A DNA stretch of 64,000 nt from Alphaproteobacteria bacterium. Its GTDB lineage: Bacteria > Pseudomonadota > Alphaproteobacteria > Micavibrionales > Micavibrionaceae. Positions within the stretch are counted from its first letter, which is position 1. Each line of letters begins with the position of its first letter. The position numbers and the translations under genes were made by a program. The stretch lies in the NCBI GenBank assembly GCA_017302165.1, contig JAFLCW010000001.1, positions 434,001 through 498,000 on the forward strand. Direction: 5' to 3'. A model generated the notes under the pieces. The model was given only the letters and a program-made list of their open reading frames with translations. It did no database searches and had not been told where the DNA came from. Positions 53,799 to 62,292 of the stretch are shown here, in pieces.

Positions 53799-55379
53799 CT
53801 AAGTAAATAAATGATGGAGTAAACCACGCGTCGAAGAATCGGCGTGTAAAGCATCTCCCTTTTCGATGTTTTTGGCGAGTTCTTTACCCAGTTCAACGCC
53901 AAACTGATCAAATGAATTAATATGCCAGATTACGCCTTGAACGAATATTTTATGTTCATACAGAGCTATTAGAAGCCCTAGATGATAAGGGGATAATTCA
54001 TCCAGAATAAGTGTGTTCGACGGACGATTGCCGGAAAAATAACGATGTGGATTCTGTCCCTCTGATATATCAGGCCGCCCTTCCATTAAGGCCTGTGATT
54101 GCGCCACCATGTTGTGCATTAATATGGTGTGATGATCTGTGTAAGGATGATCCGGCTTTTTAACGCCGATAAAATCAACGGGGATGATATCTGTTCCCTG
54201 ATGTATTTTTTGGAAAAAAGAATGCTGAGAATCTGTGCCAGGTTCCCCGAAAATAATGGAACCTGTATCATAAGCTGTAATTTTTCCCCCGTCTAAATCT
54301 ACGCTTTTACCGTTTGATTCCATGTCGAGTTGTTGCAAGAAATACGGGAAGCGGGCGAGCCGTGCATTATAAGGGATGATGGCCTGTGTCTGACGATGTA
54401 GAAAATTTCGGTTCCATATCCCGATTACGGCCAGCAGAATCGGCATATTCTTCTCCAAAGGAGCGGAGCAAAAATGTTGATCCATATCATGGGCACCGTT
54501 CAATAATTTCTGAAAATTATCAAATCCAATGCTGAGCGCGATCGACATGCCTATGGATGACCAGAGTGAAAAACGTCCACCCACCCAATCTCTAAATGGG
54601 AAGATTAAATCAGGACGGATGCCAAATGCCTGTGCAGCCTCATCATTAGTGGAGAGGGCAATAAAATGTTTGCTCACATCAACAGAATGGCCAAGCGTTT
54701 CTACTAACCATTTTTTAGCCGTATGGGCATTGGTAATAGTTTCCCGCGTGGTAAATGTTTTTGAGGCCACGATGAATAAAGTCTGTTCGGGAGGGGCGAT
54801 TTTCAGGACGCGGTCAATATCTGCGCCATCAACATTCGACACAAAAAATGTTTTTATCCTGGGAACTTTGAAGGTGCTTAATGCCTCAACAGCAAGTTGA
54901 GGCCCTAAATAAGATCCGCCTGTCCCCAAATTGACAATGTGAGTGATCCGTTTACCCGTATGTCCCGTATGAATCCCCTGGTGAATATCACGGCAAAAAC
55001 TCTCAATTTTTTTTAAAATATCATGAACAAAAAGCATGATATTTTCAGAGCCAACCATCACAGGGGGATTTACAGGGGCTCTCAAGGCGGTATGAAGGAC
55101 AGGGCGTGATTCAGTCGTATTCATCGGATCACCCGAAAACATCCTGTCGCGCGCGCTTTCGATATTTTGCTGACGAGCCAGAGCCATCAGAAGTTTTAAA
55201 GTTTCTGCATTGAGATTATTCTTCGAGTAATCAAGGAATAACCCGTTAAACGATAAAGAATATTCATCAAATCGATTCGGGTTCGTACGGAACATATCTC
55301 TTATCAGAAAATTTGACATTTTCTGTGCATGGGTGGCCAAGGTTGACCATTCCGGAAGCAAGGCAGGATTATTTGACAT
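53799..55379 (-). CDS. pgi: Glucose-6-phosphate isomerase
   Basis: 526 residues from the chosen ATG at 55379 (MSNNPALLPEWSTLA), which overlaps the upstream peptidase gene by 11 bases. Starts at 55391 or 55430 are possible, and none has a good ribosome-binding site. Interconverts glucose-6-P and fructose-6-P. Family signatures: VNLGTGGSYLGPQLA, SKTFTTRETITNA, FRDWVGGRFSLWSSIGM, the Gln/Glu region EPGTDSQHSFFQ and the Lys block GVELGKELAK. Codons are AT-richer than in the ribosomal part. Confidence 0.96.
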   Translation of the reverse strand: MSNNPALLPEWSTLATHAQKMSNFLIRDMFRTNPNRFDEYSLSFNGLFLDYSKNNLNAETLKLLMALARQQNIESARDRMFSGDPMNTTESRPVLHTALRAPVNPPVMVGSENIMLFVHDILKKIESFCRDIHQGIHTGHTGKRITHIVNLGTGGSYLGPQLAVEALSTFKVPRIKTFFVSNVDGADIDRVLKIAPPEQTLFIVASKTFTTRETITNAHTAKKWLVETLGHSVDVSKHFIALSTNDEAAQAFGIRPDLIFPFRDWVGGRFSLWSSIGMSIALSIGFDNFQKLLNGAHDMDQHFCSAPLEKNMPILLAVIGIWNRNFLHRQTQAIIPYNARLARFPYFLQQLDMESNGKSVDLDGGKITAYDTGSIIFGEPGTDSQHSFFQKIHQGTDIIPVDFIGVKKPDHPYTDHHTILMHNMVAQSQALMEGRPDISEGQNPHRYFSGNRPSNTLILDELSPYHLGLLIALYEHKIFVQGVIWHINSFDQFGVELGKELAKNIEKGDALHADSSTRGLLHHLFT

Positions 55380-56721
55380 GAGGGAGTTCATCCACGATTT
55401 GCGTAGGGGTAACATTGACCGGATTTCCAACCATCACAATCGTCATCGATTCAGGGTTTAATATTTTTTTAGAAACGCGCAAGATATCTTCACGCGTTAC
55501 AGATTGAATAGATTTAATGTAATGATCAAGATAATCAGAAGGCAGGTCTTCTGTTCTTAAAGATAACATCATGCCCGTAATTTTATCGCTGGATGTGAGC
55601 ATCAAAGGTATAGACCCGGTCAGATAGGATTTGGCATCCAATAATTCCTGATCCGTTATGGGTTCAGAGGTTATCAAGGACATTTCAGACCTAATGATAT
55701 CCATCATTTCTTGGACATTTTCATTTTTTGTCGATGTTGATATCGTCATCACATCGGTATGACGATAATGATCAATCCCGGAATAAATTCCATAGGTCAA
55801 GCCGCGTTGTTCGCGAGCAGTTTCCATGAGGCGTGAGCCAAATCCAGCACCGCCAAATATATAATTCATCACCTGAAGGGGGTAGAAATCAGGATCATCT
55901 CTGCCGAGGGCGGGTAACATGATCTGGATCAGAGTCTGGGGCATATCCTGTTTAAAAAGGGTGAGTGTATTTTGATTTTGAACTGTTAAATCAGGAATAG
56001 CTGGCGCGGATGTCTCTGCGGGCAGGGCTGAGAAAATATGGTCAACCCATTTAGCCGCTTCTTCAGGGGTAAGATCGCCTGAAAGCGCGACAAACAAACG
56101 ATCACGACTTAAATTTTTTTGAAAACCACGTAAATCATCTGATGTGATCAGGGGAAGTGATGAGAGTGTACCGCCGCTATTTTGTGCATAAGGATGTCCA
56201 GAAAAGGCGCGGTCATTTAATAAACGTGCCACCATCCATTCCGGATCAGTCATGGCAGAGCGTATGCGTGCTAGATTGGCATCACGCATACGTGCCACAG
56301 GTTCAGGGTCAAACCGGGGAGTGTTCATGGCCAGCGATAATAAATGAAAAGCTTTATCTTTATGCCGGGTCAGCGTTTCCAGTTCTCCGCCGAACCCATC
56401 GCGTCCGGCATTAAACCGTAACGTAATGGCATGGTCGGTCAGATTTTTTTGAAAACCTTGTGAGTCCAGATCTCCGGCGCCTTCGTCCATGGTATTGGAT
56501 AAAAGTCTGACAAGGCCTTGTTTATCGGCAGGGTCAAGAGCGGTTCCTGAATCCCGGAATAGAAACTGCATATTAATGATGGGGAGTGTTTTGTCCTGTA
56601 CCATCCAGACAGAAATACCCTGAGGGGTCGTGATTTCCTGAATGTTTAATAATGATTCACGGGCAAGGACATGTGTGCTTAATGTAACCCCTATCAGAAG
56701 CGCGAAAAAAAATTTCATCAT
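55369..56721 (-). CDS. M16 peptidase-like protein, non-catalytic partner
   Basis: 450 residues with signal peptide (about 1-20). M16 fold, but the HxxEH zinc motif is missing: the equivalent helix reads LVRLLSNTMDEGAG. It retains the substrate-side REQRGLTYGIYS (Arg/Tyr) motif. Such subunits pair with a catalytic M16 partner, here the immediately upstream gene, with which it overlaps by four bases. Likely a periplasmic heterodimeric peptidase; the peptide substrate is unknown. Confidence 0.9.
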   Translation of the reverse strand: MMKFFFALLIGVTLSTHVLARESLLNIQEITTPQGISVWMVQDKTLPIINMQFLFRDSGTALDPADKQGLVRLLSNTMDEGAGDLDSQGFQKNLTDHAITLRFNAGRDGFGGELETLTRHKDKAFHLLSLAMNTPRFDPEPVARMRDANLARIRSAMTDPEWMVARLLNDRAFSGHPYAQNSGGTLSSLPLITSDDLRGFQKNLSRDRLFVALSGDLTPEEAAKWVDHIFSALPAETSAPAIPDLTVQNQNTLTLFKQDMPQTLIQIMLPALGRDDPDFYPLQVMNYIFGGAGFGSRLMETAREQRGLTYGIYSGIDHYRHTDVMTISTSTKNENVQEMMDIIRSEMSLITSEPITDQELLDAKSYLTGSIPLMLTSSDKITGMMLSLRTEDLPSDYLDHYIKSIQSVTREDILRVSKKILNPESMTIVMVGNPVNVTPTQIVDELPHVK

Positions 56722-58109
56722 GGTGTTTTCTCTGGTGTTTCTTCAAGCGGTAAGAGATAGCCAATCACCGGAGGCCGGATATAAAATTGATCCGGATTAG
56801 CGTATATTCTAGCAACATGAATAATGTCGTCCGTGGTAATTTTTTCGATATCCCGGTGCCAGTTTTCAAGATCAGCTACCGAAGACCCTGTTGTTAGGGC
56901 TTGACCGAAGAGCATGGCGGGCCCCGCTACACTATCCCGGGCAAAAATGGCACTATCCTGAAGGCGGGACACCGCCTCATCTAGCTCCTGTTGTGTGATG
57001 CCAGAGCTGATAACTTGGCGAAATTGGTTTTGTAACAGTTGAACCAGATCGTCTAACGCTACTCCCTCTGCGGGCGTGGCGGATAAAGATAAAAATCCGT
57101 AATCATAGGCCATGCCTTGATACCCAAAATTGATGGTCACAGCTTTTTTTTGATCGACGACCAGATTTTTATAAAGCCGCGTGGCCGCTCCCCCATCCAT
57201 AATGTTTTCGAGGAGTTGAAGTGCCAGTGCTTCTTTTTTATTCTGGCGAAACGACGGCGCAATCATGAGCATTTCTACCGACGGCTGTTCAACGCTTTTG
57301 TCTCGTAGCGTTAAAGACGTCATTCCGTTGGCGGGGGGGACAGTGGGTCTTGTCCGCATAGGAACTGATTTTGAAGGTACGGCCCCATAAGTGCGCTTTA
57401 CCATGTCTCGAATGGAATCCAGCGTGACATCGCCGCTAATTACCACCACCGCATTATTGGGCGCATACCATGTATCATAGAATTTTTTGATATCCGGCCA
57501 TTGATAACGATTCATCTCATCCATCCAGCCAATAATAGGTCTGCCATAAGGATGATTGACAAATAACGCACTATGCATCTGTTCACCAAAGACATTGCGC
57601 GGGTCGTTGTCTGTGCGTTGGCGGCGTTCTTCGATCACCACTTTTTTTTCGGATTCAAAATGTGATTCTGGCGGGGATAAACCCGTCATCCGGTCGGCCT
57701 CCATGGCCATCAATTTTTCCAGATGTTCAGCGGAAATAGATTGAAAGTAAGCAGTGTAATCATGCCCGGTAAAGGCATTATCGTTTCCGCCCAAGGTTTT
57801 GACCATTTTTGAAAATTCACCCGGTGCCTGTGTCTGCGTGCCTTTAAACATCAAATGTTCCAGATAATGCGCAGATCCAGATTGTCCCATCGCTTCATCG
57901 GCGCCGCCGACTTTATACCAGACCATGTGTGTGACCACAGGCACACGATGATTAGGAATGACAACGACCTGAAGCCCGTTTTTAAGGGTCATCATTTCCG
58001 CCCCAAACCCAAAATGGTCTGGTGCCGATGTCGATGAAACAGGTTGAGACCCTTGGGCATGCGCCGTGAGGGACAGAGCGCACATCAACAGCATCAACAA
58101 CAATCGCAT
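56718..58109 (-). CDS. M16 zinc metallopeptidase, catalytic subunit
   Basis: 463 residues with signal peptide (about 1-19). Active-site HxxEH at His81, Glu84, His85 (SAHYLEHLMFKGT), with the distal Glu expected about 70 residues on. Overlaps by four bases with the non-catalytic partner. Three bases after the DUF3035 lipoprotein gene. lspA-DUF3035-M16-M16 is a familiar alphaproteobacterial order. Confidence 0.94.
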   Translation of the reverse strand: MRLLLMLLMCALSLTAHAQGSQPVSSTSAPDHFGFGAEMMTLKNGLQVVVIPNHRVPVVTHMVWYKVGGADEAMGQSGSAHYLEHLMFKGTQTQAPGEFSKMVKTLGGNDNAFTGHDYTAYFQSISAEHLEKLMAMEADRMTGLSPPESHFESEKKVVIEERRQRTDNDPRNVFGEQMHSALFVNHPYGRPIIGWMDEMNRYQWPDIKKFYDTWYAPNNAVVVISGDVTLDSIRDMVKRTYGAVPSKSVPMRTRPTVPPANGMTSLTLRDKSVEQPSVEMLMIAPSFRQNKKEALALQLLENIMDGGAATRLYKNLVVDQKKAVTINFGYQGMAYDYGFLSLSATPAEGVALDDLVQLLQNQFRQVISSGITQQELDEAVSRLQDSAIFARDSVAGPAMLFGQALTTGSSVADLENWHRDIEKITTDDIIHVARIYANPDQFYIRPPVIGYLLPLEETPEKTP

Positions 58110-58112
58110 GGT

Positions 58113-58643
58113 CTATTTGCTCGTCTTAGAGGGCGTCGGCGCGTTTGTCTTTCCGGATTTTAAACGCTCAATCTCGCCTTTCGGGTCAACGACCTGTGCG
58201 GGTTCCTTGACATCTTTGCCGATCATTTCTTTCATCACATCAATGCCCGTTTTTTCATCTTCGGCAATGACATCTGTTTCTTGGTCAACCAATGTGCGTA
58301 TATTGGGGTTGGCCTGCGCGGCGCCAGTCTTTTGCAAAAGTAACGCTTCGCCCTTTGTTGCGGCGTCAATGGGACGCGACGGAGATGCCGTCTGCCCCAC
58401 GATGCTGACGCGGGCTTCTTCCGTGGGGGTTAATTCTTGTGGGCGCGGGGCACCCGGCTGAGGCGGACGCAGACTATAATCCGGGGGCATTTCCAAAGGC
58501 GCGCGCTTGACGACGGCAAACTCATCGGGCGGCTTTTTTGAAAAATTAAACTGCTCTTTCATCTGCTCTGCCGTATTGCTACAGCCGCCCAAAACCAGAA
58601 TTCCAAGGGTCATTAAAGGAAGAAGAGAAATCGCTTTAGACAT
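58113..58643 (-). CDS. DUF3035 lipoprotein
   Basis: 176 residues. Lipobox LVLGGC with Cys21 as lipidation site. Pro-rich region (MPPDYSLRPPQPGAPRPQEL), acidic and charged C-terminus, probably disordered. Matches DUF3035 from alphaproteobacteria, function unknown. Its start overlaps the lspA stop by eight bases, so the lipoprotein is made beside the peptidase that matures it. Confidence 0.88.
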   Translation of the reverse strand: MSKAISLLPLMTLGILVLGGCSNTAEQMKEQFNFSKKPPDEFAVVKRAPLEMPPDYSLRPPQPGAPRPQELTPTEEARVSIVGQTASPSRPIDAATKGEALLLQKTGAAQANPNIRTLVDQETDVIAEDEKTGIDVMKEMIGKDVKEPAQVVDPKGEIERLKSGKTNAPTPSKTSK

Positions 58644-59202
58644 GTGTCACCTTTTGCCGTTTAGGTTCCCAGAATACGCCATCGATCAGGAGCAACGCAA
58701 TCCCGATCGTAATGGCGGAATCCGCAATATTAAATGCTGGGTAATGCCAGCCCATGACATGTATATCAAAAAAATCGGCCACAGCGCCAAACCGAAAGCG
58801 GTCAATCACATTCCCCAGCGCCCCGCCCACCACCAATGCCAGCGGGATAATCTGCGTCCACGCTGACGCCCGCATCATCCATACGACAAAACCTGATGAA
58901 ATAACCAGAGCCATGATGATTAGCGGCCATGGGGTACCGGATTGAAACATTCCGAAACTGATCCCGTGATTCCAGACCATGACCAGATTAAAAAAGGATG
59001 TGACTGTCATAGGCTCGGCCGTCATGGGGGCGGGGGCGGAGAGAACCCACGCCCATAGCCCTATGGGGTCTCTGCCGGCCGGGGTGAGCACGTCTTCCAT
59101 GATCCACCATTTAACAAATTGATCTATCAGGATAATATCCAGAATTAGGGATAATCCCACCAGCCGGGGTACCGTTAAAAAACTTATCATAGGGTGCATC
59201 AT
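58636..59202 (-). CDS. lspA: Lipoprotein signal peptidase (signal peptidase II)
   Basis: 188 residues from ATG 59202 (an ATG at 59190 is an alternative; further upstream codons look non-homologous). Four membrane helices. The aspartic-protease dyad lies in GGALGNVIDRF and FNIADSAITIG. WNHGISFGMF is the conserved N/G/F motif. ileS is not upstream, unlike in many bacteria; the neighbour is a divergent orphan gene. First gene of the reverse-strand unit. No clear ribosome-binding site is seen. Confidence 0.94.
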   Translation of the reverse strand: MMHPMISFLTVPRLVGLSLILDIILIDQFVKWWIMEDVLTPAGRDPIGLWAWVLSAPAPMTAEPMTVTSFFNLVMVWNHGISFGMFQSGTPWPLIIMALVISSGFVVWMMRASAWTQIIPLALVVGGALGNVIDRFRFGAVADFFDIHVMGWHYPAFNIADSAITIGIALLLIDGVFWEPKRQKVTHV

Positions 59203-59239
59203 AGCGTTGAAAGCCGGGAGCTGGCAAAAGGCATTTTTG

Positions 59240-59268
59240 TTGACATAAGCTTTTGATTCAGAGATAAC
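59240..59268 (+). promoter_or_regulatory. Promoter of the orphan gene at 59300
   Basis: Consensus TTGACA (59240-59245), 17-bp spacer, GATAAC (59263-59268), about 30 bases before the ATG. Confidence 0.6.
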
Positions 59269-59299
59269 CAGTTTACTAAAAAACAAAAAAGGTGTGTCT

Positions 59300-59827
59300 A
59301 TGTCCTATCGTTCCGGCCAAGAAGAATTAAATATTGCTTTTGAAGATGCCGTCAAACATGCGGGAAGTGTCCTTCATGATATCAAAGGATCGCAGATCTA
59401 TTTTTTTGGTGCATTTCGCGATTATTTGAGCACGCTCATCGCTAATTCAAACGCTAGAACATATGCTTTTTCTTTACAAGAAGGTCCCTCTCAATTAGGG
59501 CTTCAACGTTTATTGTTATCCGCAGAACGGCAGGACACAAGCCCTGGCCTTGATAGGTTGGTGGCCAATGTAGCAATTATTATTTCCGCCGATGGCCATG
59601 TCTATATGTTTGATTGTTTAAAAACAAATCCAAGTTCTAAAATCTATCCTGCGCAGGCAGATGCTGTGCAGGAATACGCCCATAAATTGCAAGGTAATGT
59701 GCTTCAAGGCATCGTCTTCAAACTGGCCATGATCTCACCAGATATTCTGGGAAAACACTTGGTGGAACGGGCGTTTACCACACTGGCCGCGGGTGAGGGA
59801 CAACCGGCTATAGCACCCCCCCAGTAA
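59300..59827 (+). CDS. Hypothetical protein
   Basis: 175 residues. Predicted alpha/beta: helices at 3-25, strands QIYFFGAF, TYAFSLQEG, VAIIISADGHVYMFD, then helices and a Pro/Ala tail. AAAAAGG precedes ATG 59300 by seven bases; the GTG two codons earlier is less likely. No family recognised. Diverges from lspA and converges with a small gene on the other strand. Confidence 0.6.
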   Translation: MSYRSGQEELNIAFEDAVKHAGSVLHDIKGSQIYFFGAFRDYLSTLIANSNARTYAFSLQEGPSQLGLQRLLLSAERQDTSPGLDRLVANVAIIISADGHVYMFDCLKTNPSSKIYPAQADAVQEYAHKLQGNVLQGIVFKLAMISPDILGKHLVERAFTTLAAGEGQPAIAPPQ

Positions 59828-59828
59828 A

Positions 59829-60008
59829 TTACCGGGGTTCTTCAATCACACCCGTTGGGTCATGTTCCACAAGATCTGCCACCTGCTCGAACACGTTGGC
59901 ATTTTCATTCATCTGTTCTTTCAAGGGCGGGTTTTGCTCTGCGATCGTTCTGAAAAAAGTGGCCGCATCGCGGAGCAGTTTTGAGGCAAGCTGGGCATGA
60001 GAGGGCAT
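59829..60008 (-). CDS. Small conserved-looking protein behind pheA
   Basis: 59 residues, reverse strand, with AGGA about ten bases before the ATG. Two amphipathic helices: QLASKLLRDAATFFRTIAEQ and KEQMNENANVFEQVADLVEH, ending DPTGVIEEPR. I recall short proteins of this pattern (LLRDAA.FFR, N.NA.V..QVADLVE.DP.G) beside pheA in Rhodospirillales, but cannot check. It starts 22 bases after pheA and is likely cotranscribed. Helical hairpin, perhaps protein-binding; function unknown. Confidence 0.75.
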   Translation of the reverse strand: MPSHAQLASKLLRDAATFFRTIAEQNPPLKEQMNENANVFEQVADLVEHDPTGVIEEPR

Positions 60009-60030
60009 ATCTATCTTCCTGGTTTAAGTG

Positions 60031-60879
60031 TTAACGAGTATGTGCTTTATGACGAAAATCATGTGCCGGATAGGTACCCAGCATCGTGACCTCACGGGCA
60101 AAAAAGCCCAATTCTTCCATGGCCAGTTGAAGCGGCCGCGATTCCGGATGTCCCATCACATCGACATAAAATTGTGCCGCCTGAAAATTCGGATCGACGT
60201 ATGATTCAAGTTTCACGATGTTAATGCCGTTGGTTGAAAACCCGCCTAAGGCTTTATACAGGGCGGCGGGGATATTACGAACCTTGAAAATAAAACTGGT
60301 GACATAGGCTTGATCCGGGTCGAAACGGGGCACCTGCGCTTCTTTGGACAGAATGAGAAAGCGGGTGGTATTATGATCTGCATCCTGAACATCGGCCTTC
60401 AGGATATCCATTCCATAGATTTCGGCCGATAAGGTCGATGCGATAGCGGCGTGAGCTTTGTCGCCTTTTTCGGCGACTTCCCGGGCGGCACCGGCTGTAT
60501 CGGCATGCACATGGGGTTTTAACCCCAATTCCTTGATAATTTTGCGGCACTGGGGCAGGGCATGAATATGACTATGGACATGCTGAAGGTCGCTGATTTT
60601 AGCCCCTTTAACGCCCAAAAGGGCATGCTCCACCTTTAAAAAATTCTCCCCGATGATGGACAAGCCGCTTTTGGGCAGAAGGTGATGCACATCCGCTACC
60701 CGCCCGGCCAATGTATTATCAACGGGAATCATGGCCAGATCGGTGTTGTCCTCTATCACCGCCCGGAAGGCGTCCTCAAAGGTTTCGCAAGGCAGGGTTT
60801 GATATCCCGGAAACACGACCCGGCAGGACATGTCGGAATAGGCCCCGTGAAAGCCCTGAAATGATATTTTTTTCACCAT
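60031..60879 (-). CDS. pheA: Prephenate dehydratase (monofunctional)
   Basis: 282 residues. Makes phenylpyruvate for phenylalanine synthesis. Catalytic domain SFQGFHGAYSDMSCR, VDNTLAGRVADVHHLL, and DADHNTTRFLIL with the catalytic Thr. C-terminal ACT domain for Phe feedback (TSFIFKVRNIPAALYKALGG, NIVKLESYVDP in place of the usual KIESRP). No chorismate mutase part. Divergent from the cytochrome c gene, a common alphaproteobacterial arrangement. Confidence 0.95.
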   Translation of the reverse strand: MVKKISFQGFHGAYSDMSCRVVFPGYQTLPCETFEDAFRAVIEDNTDLAMIPVDNTLAGRVADVHHLLPKSGLSIIGENFLKVEHALLGVKGAKISDLQHVHSHIHALPQCRKIIKELGLKPHVHADTAGAAREVAEKGDKAHAAIASTLSAEIYGMDILKADVQDADHNTTRFLILSKEAQVPRFDPDQAYVTSFIFKVRNIPAALYKALGGFSTNGINIVKLESYVDPNFQAAQFYVDVMGHPESRPLQLAMEELGFFAREVTMLGTYPAHDFRHKAHTR

Positions 60880-60952
60880 ATGAACATATCCAATATTCTT
60901 TATCCCATCTTCCCCGATATGCGGGGTGTCATGGTTCTTGATTTTTATCGTC

Positions 60953-60970
60953 GGCAGGTTTAAACCCGCC
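60953..60970. repeat. 18-bp near-palindrome beside the cytochrome c promoter
   Basis: GGCAGGTTT/AAACCCGCC, 8 of 9 pairs matched, centred on GTTTAAAC and touching the -35 box at 60971. Candidate operator. Confidence 0.45.
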
Positions 60971-60998
60971 TTGACCCGGGCTATTTGCCGCTTATGAT
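60971..60998 (+). promoter_or_regulatory. Promoter of the cytochrome c gene
   Basis: TTGACC (60971-60976), 16-bp spacer, TATGAT (60993-60998). About 95 bases of leader before the ATG. The rest of the 217-base gap to pheA has only a small CCCCG/CGGGG hairpin (60912-60926). Confidence 0.55.
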
Positions 60999-61096
60999 AT
61001 CGACAGAAGGCCGGGTACTGGTATAGTCTAGGAACGCCTTACGGCGCAATATTATCATCAACTAAGACCAAAAAAAGTCATTTAAAGGATTTATCG

Positions 61097-61777
61097 ATGG
61101 GCGGGATGGAATTTAACAAAATTTTCGCGGCTGTGTTAATTGCCGGGATTGTCGCGTCGCTGGCCGGATTTGTTTCCAAGAAACTGGTTGCTCCTGAACG
61201 ACTTGAAGAGAATGCCTTTAAGGTTGAGGTTGTCGAGGGCGCGGGCGCTGGCGGGGCGACCAAGGTTGCCATGGCAGAACCCGTTTTGGCTCTTATCGCC
61301 GCGGCGGATGTGGCGCGCGGGGAAAAAATTTCAAAAGCATGTGCCGCGTGTCATTCGTTTACTAAAGGGGGTCCCAATGGGGTAGGCCCAAATTTGTATA
61401 ATGTTGTGGGCGGCCCCAAAAACCATGCGGCGGGGTTTGCCTATTCGGGCACACTTCAAAATCATGGCGGGCCGACATGGACGTATGCTGAATTGAACAA
61501 ATTCCTCTGGAAGCCCAAAGCATATGATCCAGAAACAAAAATGAATTTTATCGGGATCAAAAAGCCTGAAGATCGTGCGGCACTTCTGGCGTGGCTCAGA
61601 ACCATGGCTGATTCCCCTAAGGCCGTTCCTTCGGCGGCAGAAATCTCGGCAGAAGAAGCAGAGTTAAAGCCTGCTGAACCCGAAGCCGCCCCGGCGGAGG
61701 CCACAGGTGAACCTGCAGAAACGGACAAGCCGGCTGATGGGAAGCCTGCTGAAACCCCGGTTAAACCGGCGGCATAA
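61097..61777 (+). CDS. Membrane-anchored cytochrome c (CycM-like)
   Basis: 226 residues. Uncleaved-looking N-terminal membrane anchor (about 8-26), a linker, then a class I cytochrome c domain with heme site CAACH (Cys82, Cys85, His86) and distal Met149 in TKMNFIGI. The last 45 residues are a Pro/Ala/Glu tail. AAAGGA precedes the ATG by seven bases. CycM-type proteins carry electrons from the bc1 complex to aa3 oxidase; inferred here. A terminator follows. Confidence 0.94.
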   Translation: MGGMEFNKIFAAVLIAGIVASLAGFVSKKLVAPERLEENAFKVEVVEGAGAGGATKVAMAEPVLALIAAADVARGEKISKACAACHSFTKGGPNGVGPNLYNVVGGPKNHAAGFAYSGTLQNHGGPTWTYAELNKFLWKPKAYDPETKMNFIGIKKPEDRAALLAWLRTMADSPKAVPSAAEISAEEAELKPAEPEAAPAEATGEPAETDKPADGKPAETPVKPAA

Positions 61778-61798
61778 GGGACAGGCTAACATAACAGG

Positions 61799-61827
61799 AA
61801 AACGCGGCGTACAGGTCGCGTTTTTTT
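61799..61827 (+). terminator. Rho-independent terminator after cytochrome c gene
   Basis: AAAACGCG (61799-61806) and CGCGTTTT (61817-61824) pair; the loop is about 10 bases; seven T in all. Confidence 0.82.
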
Positions 61828-61842
61828 ATGGGGACAGGCGCG

Positions 61843-62292
61843 TTATGATTTTTTTTGCCAGCCGCCCGTATCGGTTTGTTGCCAATATGTTACCTGATGA
61901 CCGCTGGCCGTATAGTCTTTCCAGCGTTGGCGTGCCTGCTGAATATTTTCGGTGTCATGACCCGGTAAAAAAGCACACACCATGTCAAAGGCTGAGACAT
62001 TTTCCTCAAACACGCGCGCGCCCATCACCAGGACATTGGCCTGATTGGGGTGGTCGTCTCCTGCCGTAATCCATATGGGTTGTTGATCGCCGCGCCCTTC
62101 TTTGGCGGTGCCATGGGGTAGAAAAGAATCGGCGCGGTATGTCCATAACACATCGTTCATCTGGTCAACCTGAGCCGCATCCGCCAGTTTCACCAGCACA
62201 CGATGTCCAACTGATAAAGCCTTGGCCAGTATGGCAGGTAATGCTTGATCAATCGTTTGCGTGGTTAAATGATAGAAACGGATATCGGTCAT
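61843..62292 (-). CDS. holC: DNA polymerase III subunit chi
   Basis: 149 residues. Chi links the clamp loader to SSB. Typical IRFYHLTTQTIDQALPAILA, FLPHGTA and PIWITAGDDHPNQANVLVM blocks are present. Its start overlaps the pepA stop by four bases, the same pepA-holC order as in many proteobacteria. Confidence 0.95.
   Translation of the reverse strand: MTDIRFYHLTTQTIDQALPAILAKALSVGHRVLVKLADAAQVDQMNDVLWTYRADSFLPHGTAKEGRGDQQPIWITAGDDHPNQANVLVMGARVFEENVSAFDMVCAFLPGHDTENIQQARQRWKDYTASGHQVTYWQQTDTGGWQKKS

Noticed and set aside
60880..60950. Possible leader peptide and attenuator for pheA (ATG at about 60931 on the reverse strand, CCCCG/CGGGG hairpin)
   Set aside because: The short peptide has no phenylalanine run and the hairpin has no T tract, so Phe attenuation is not supported.
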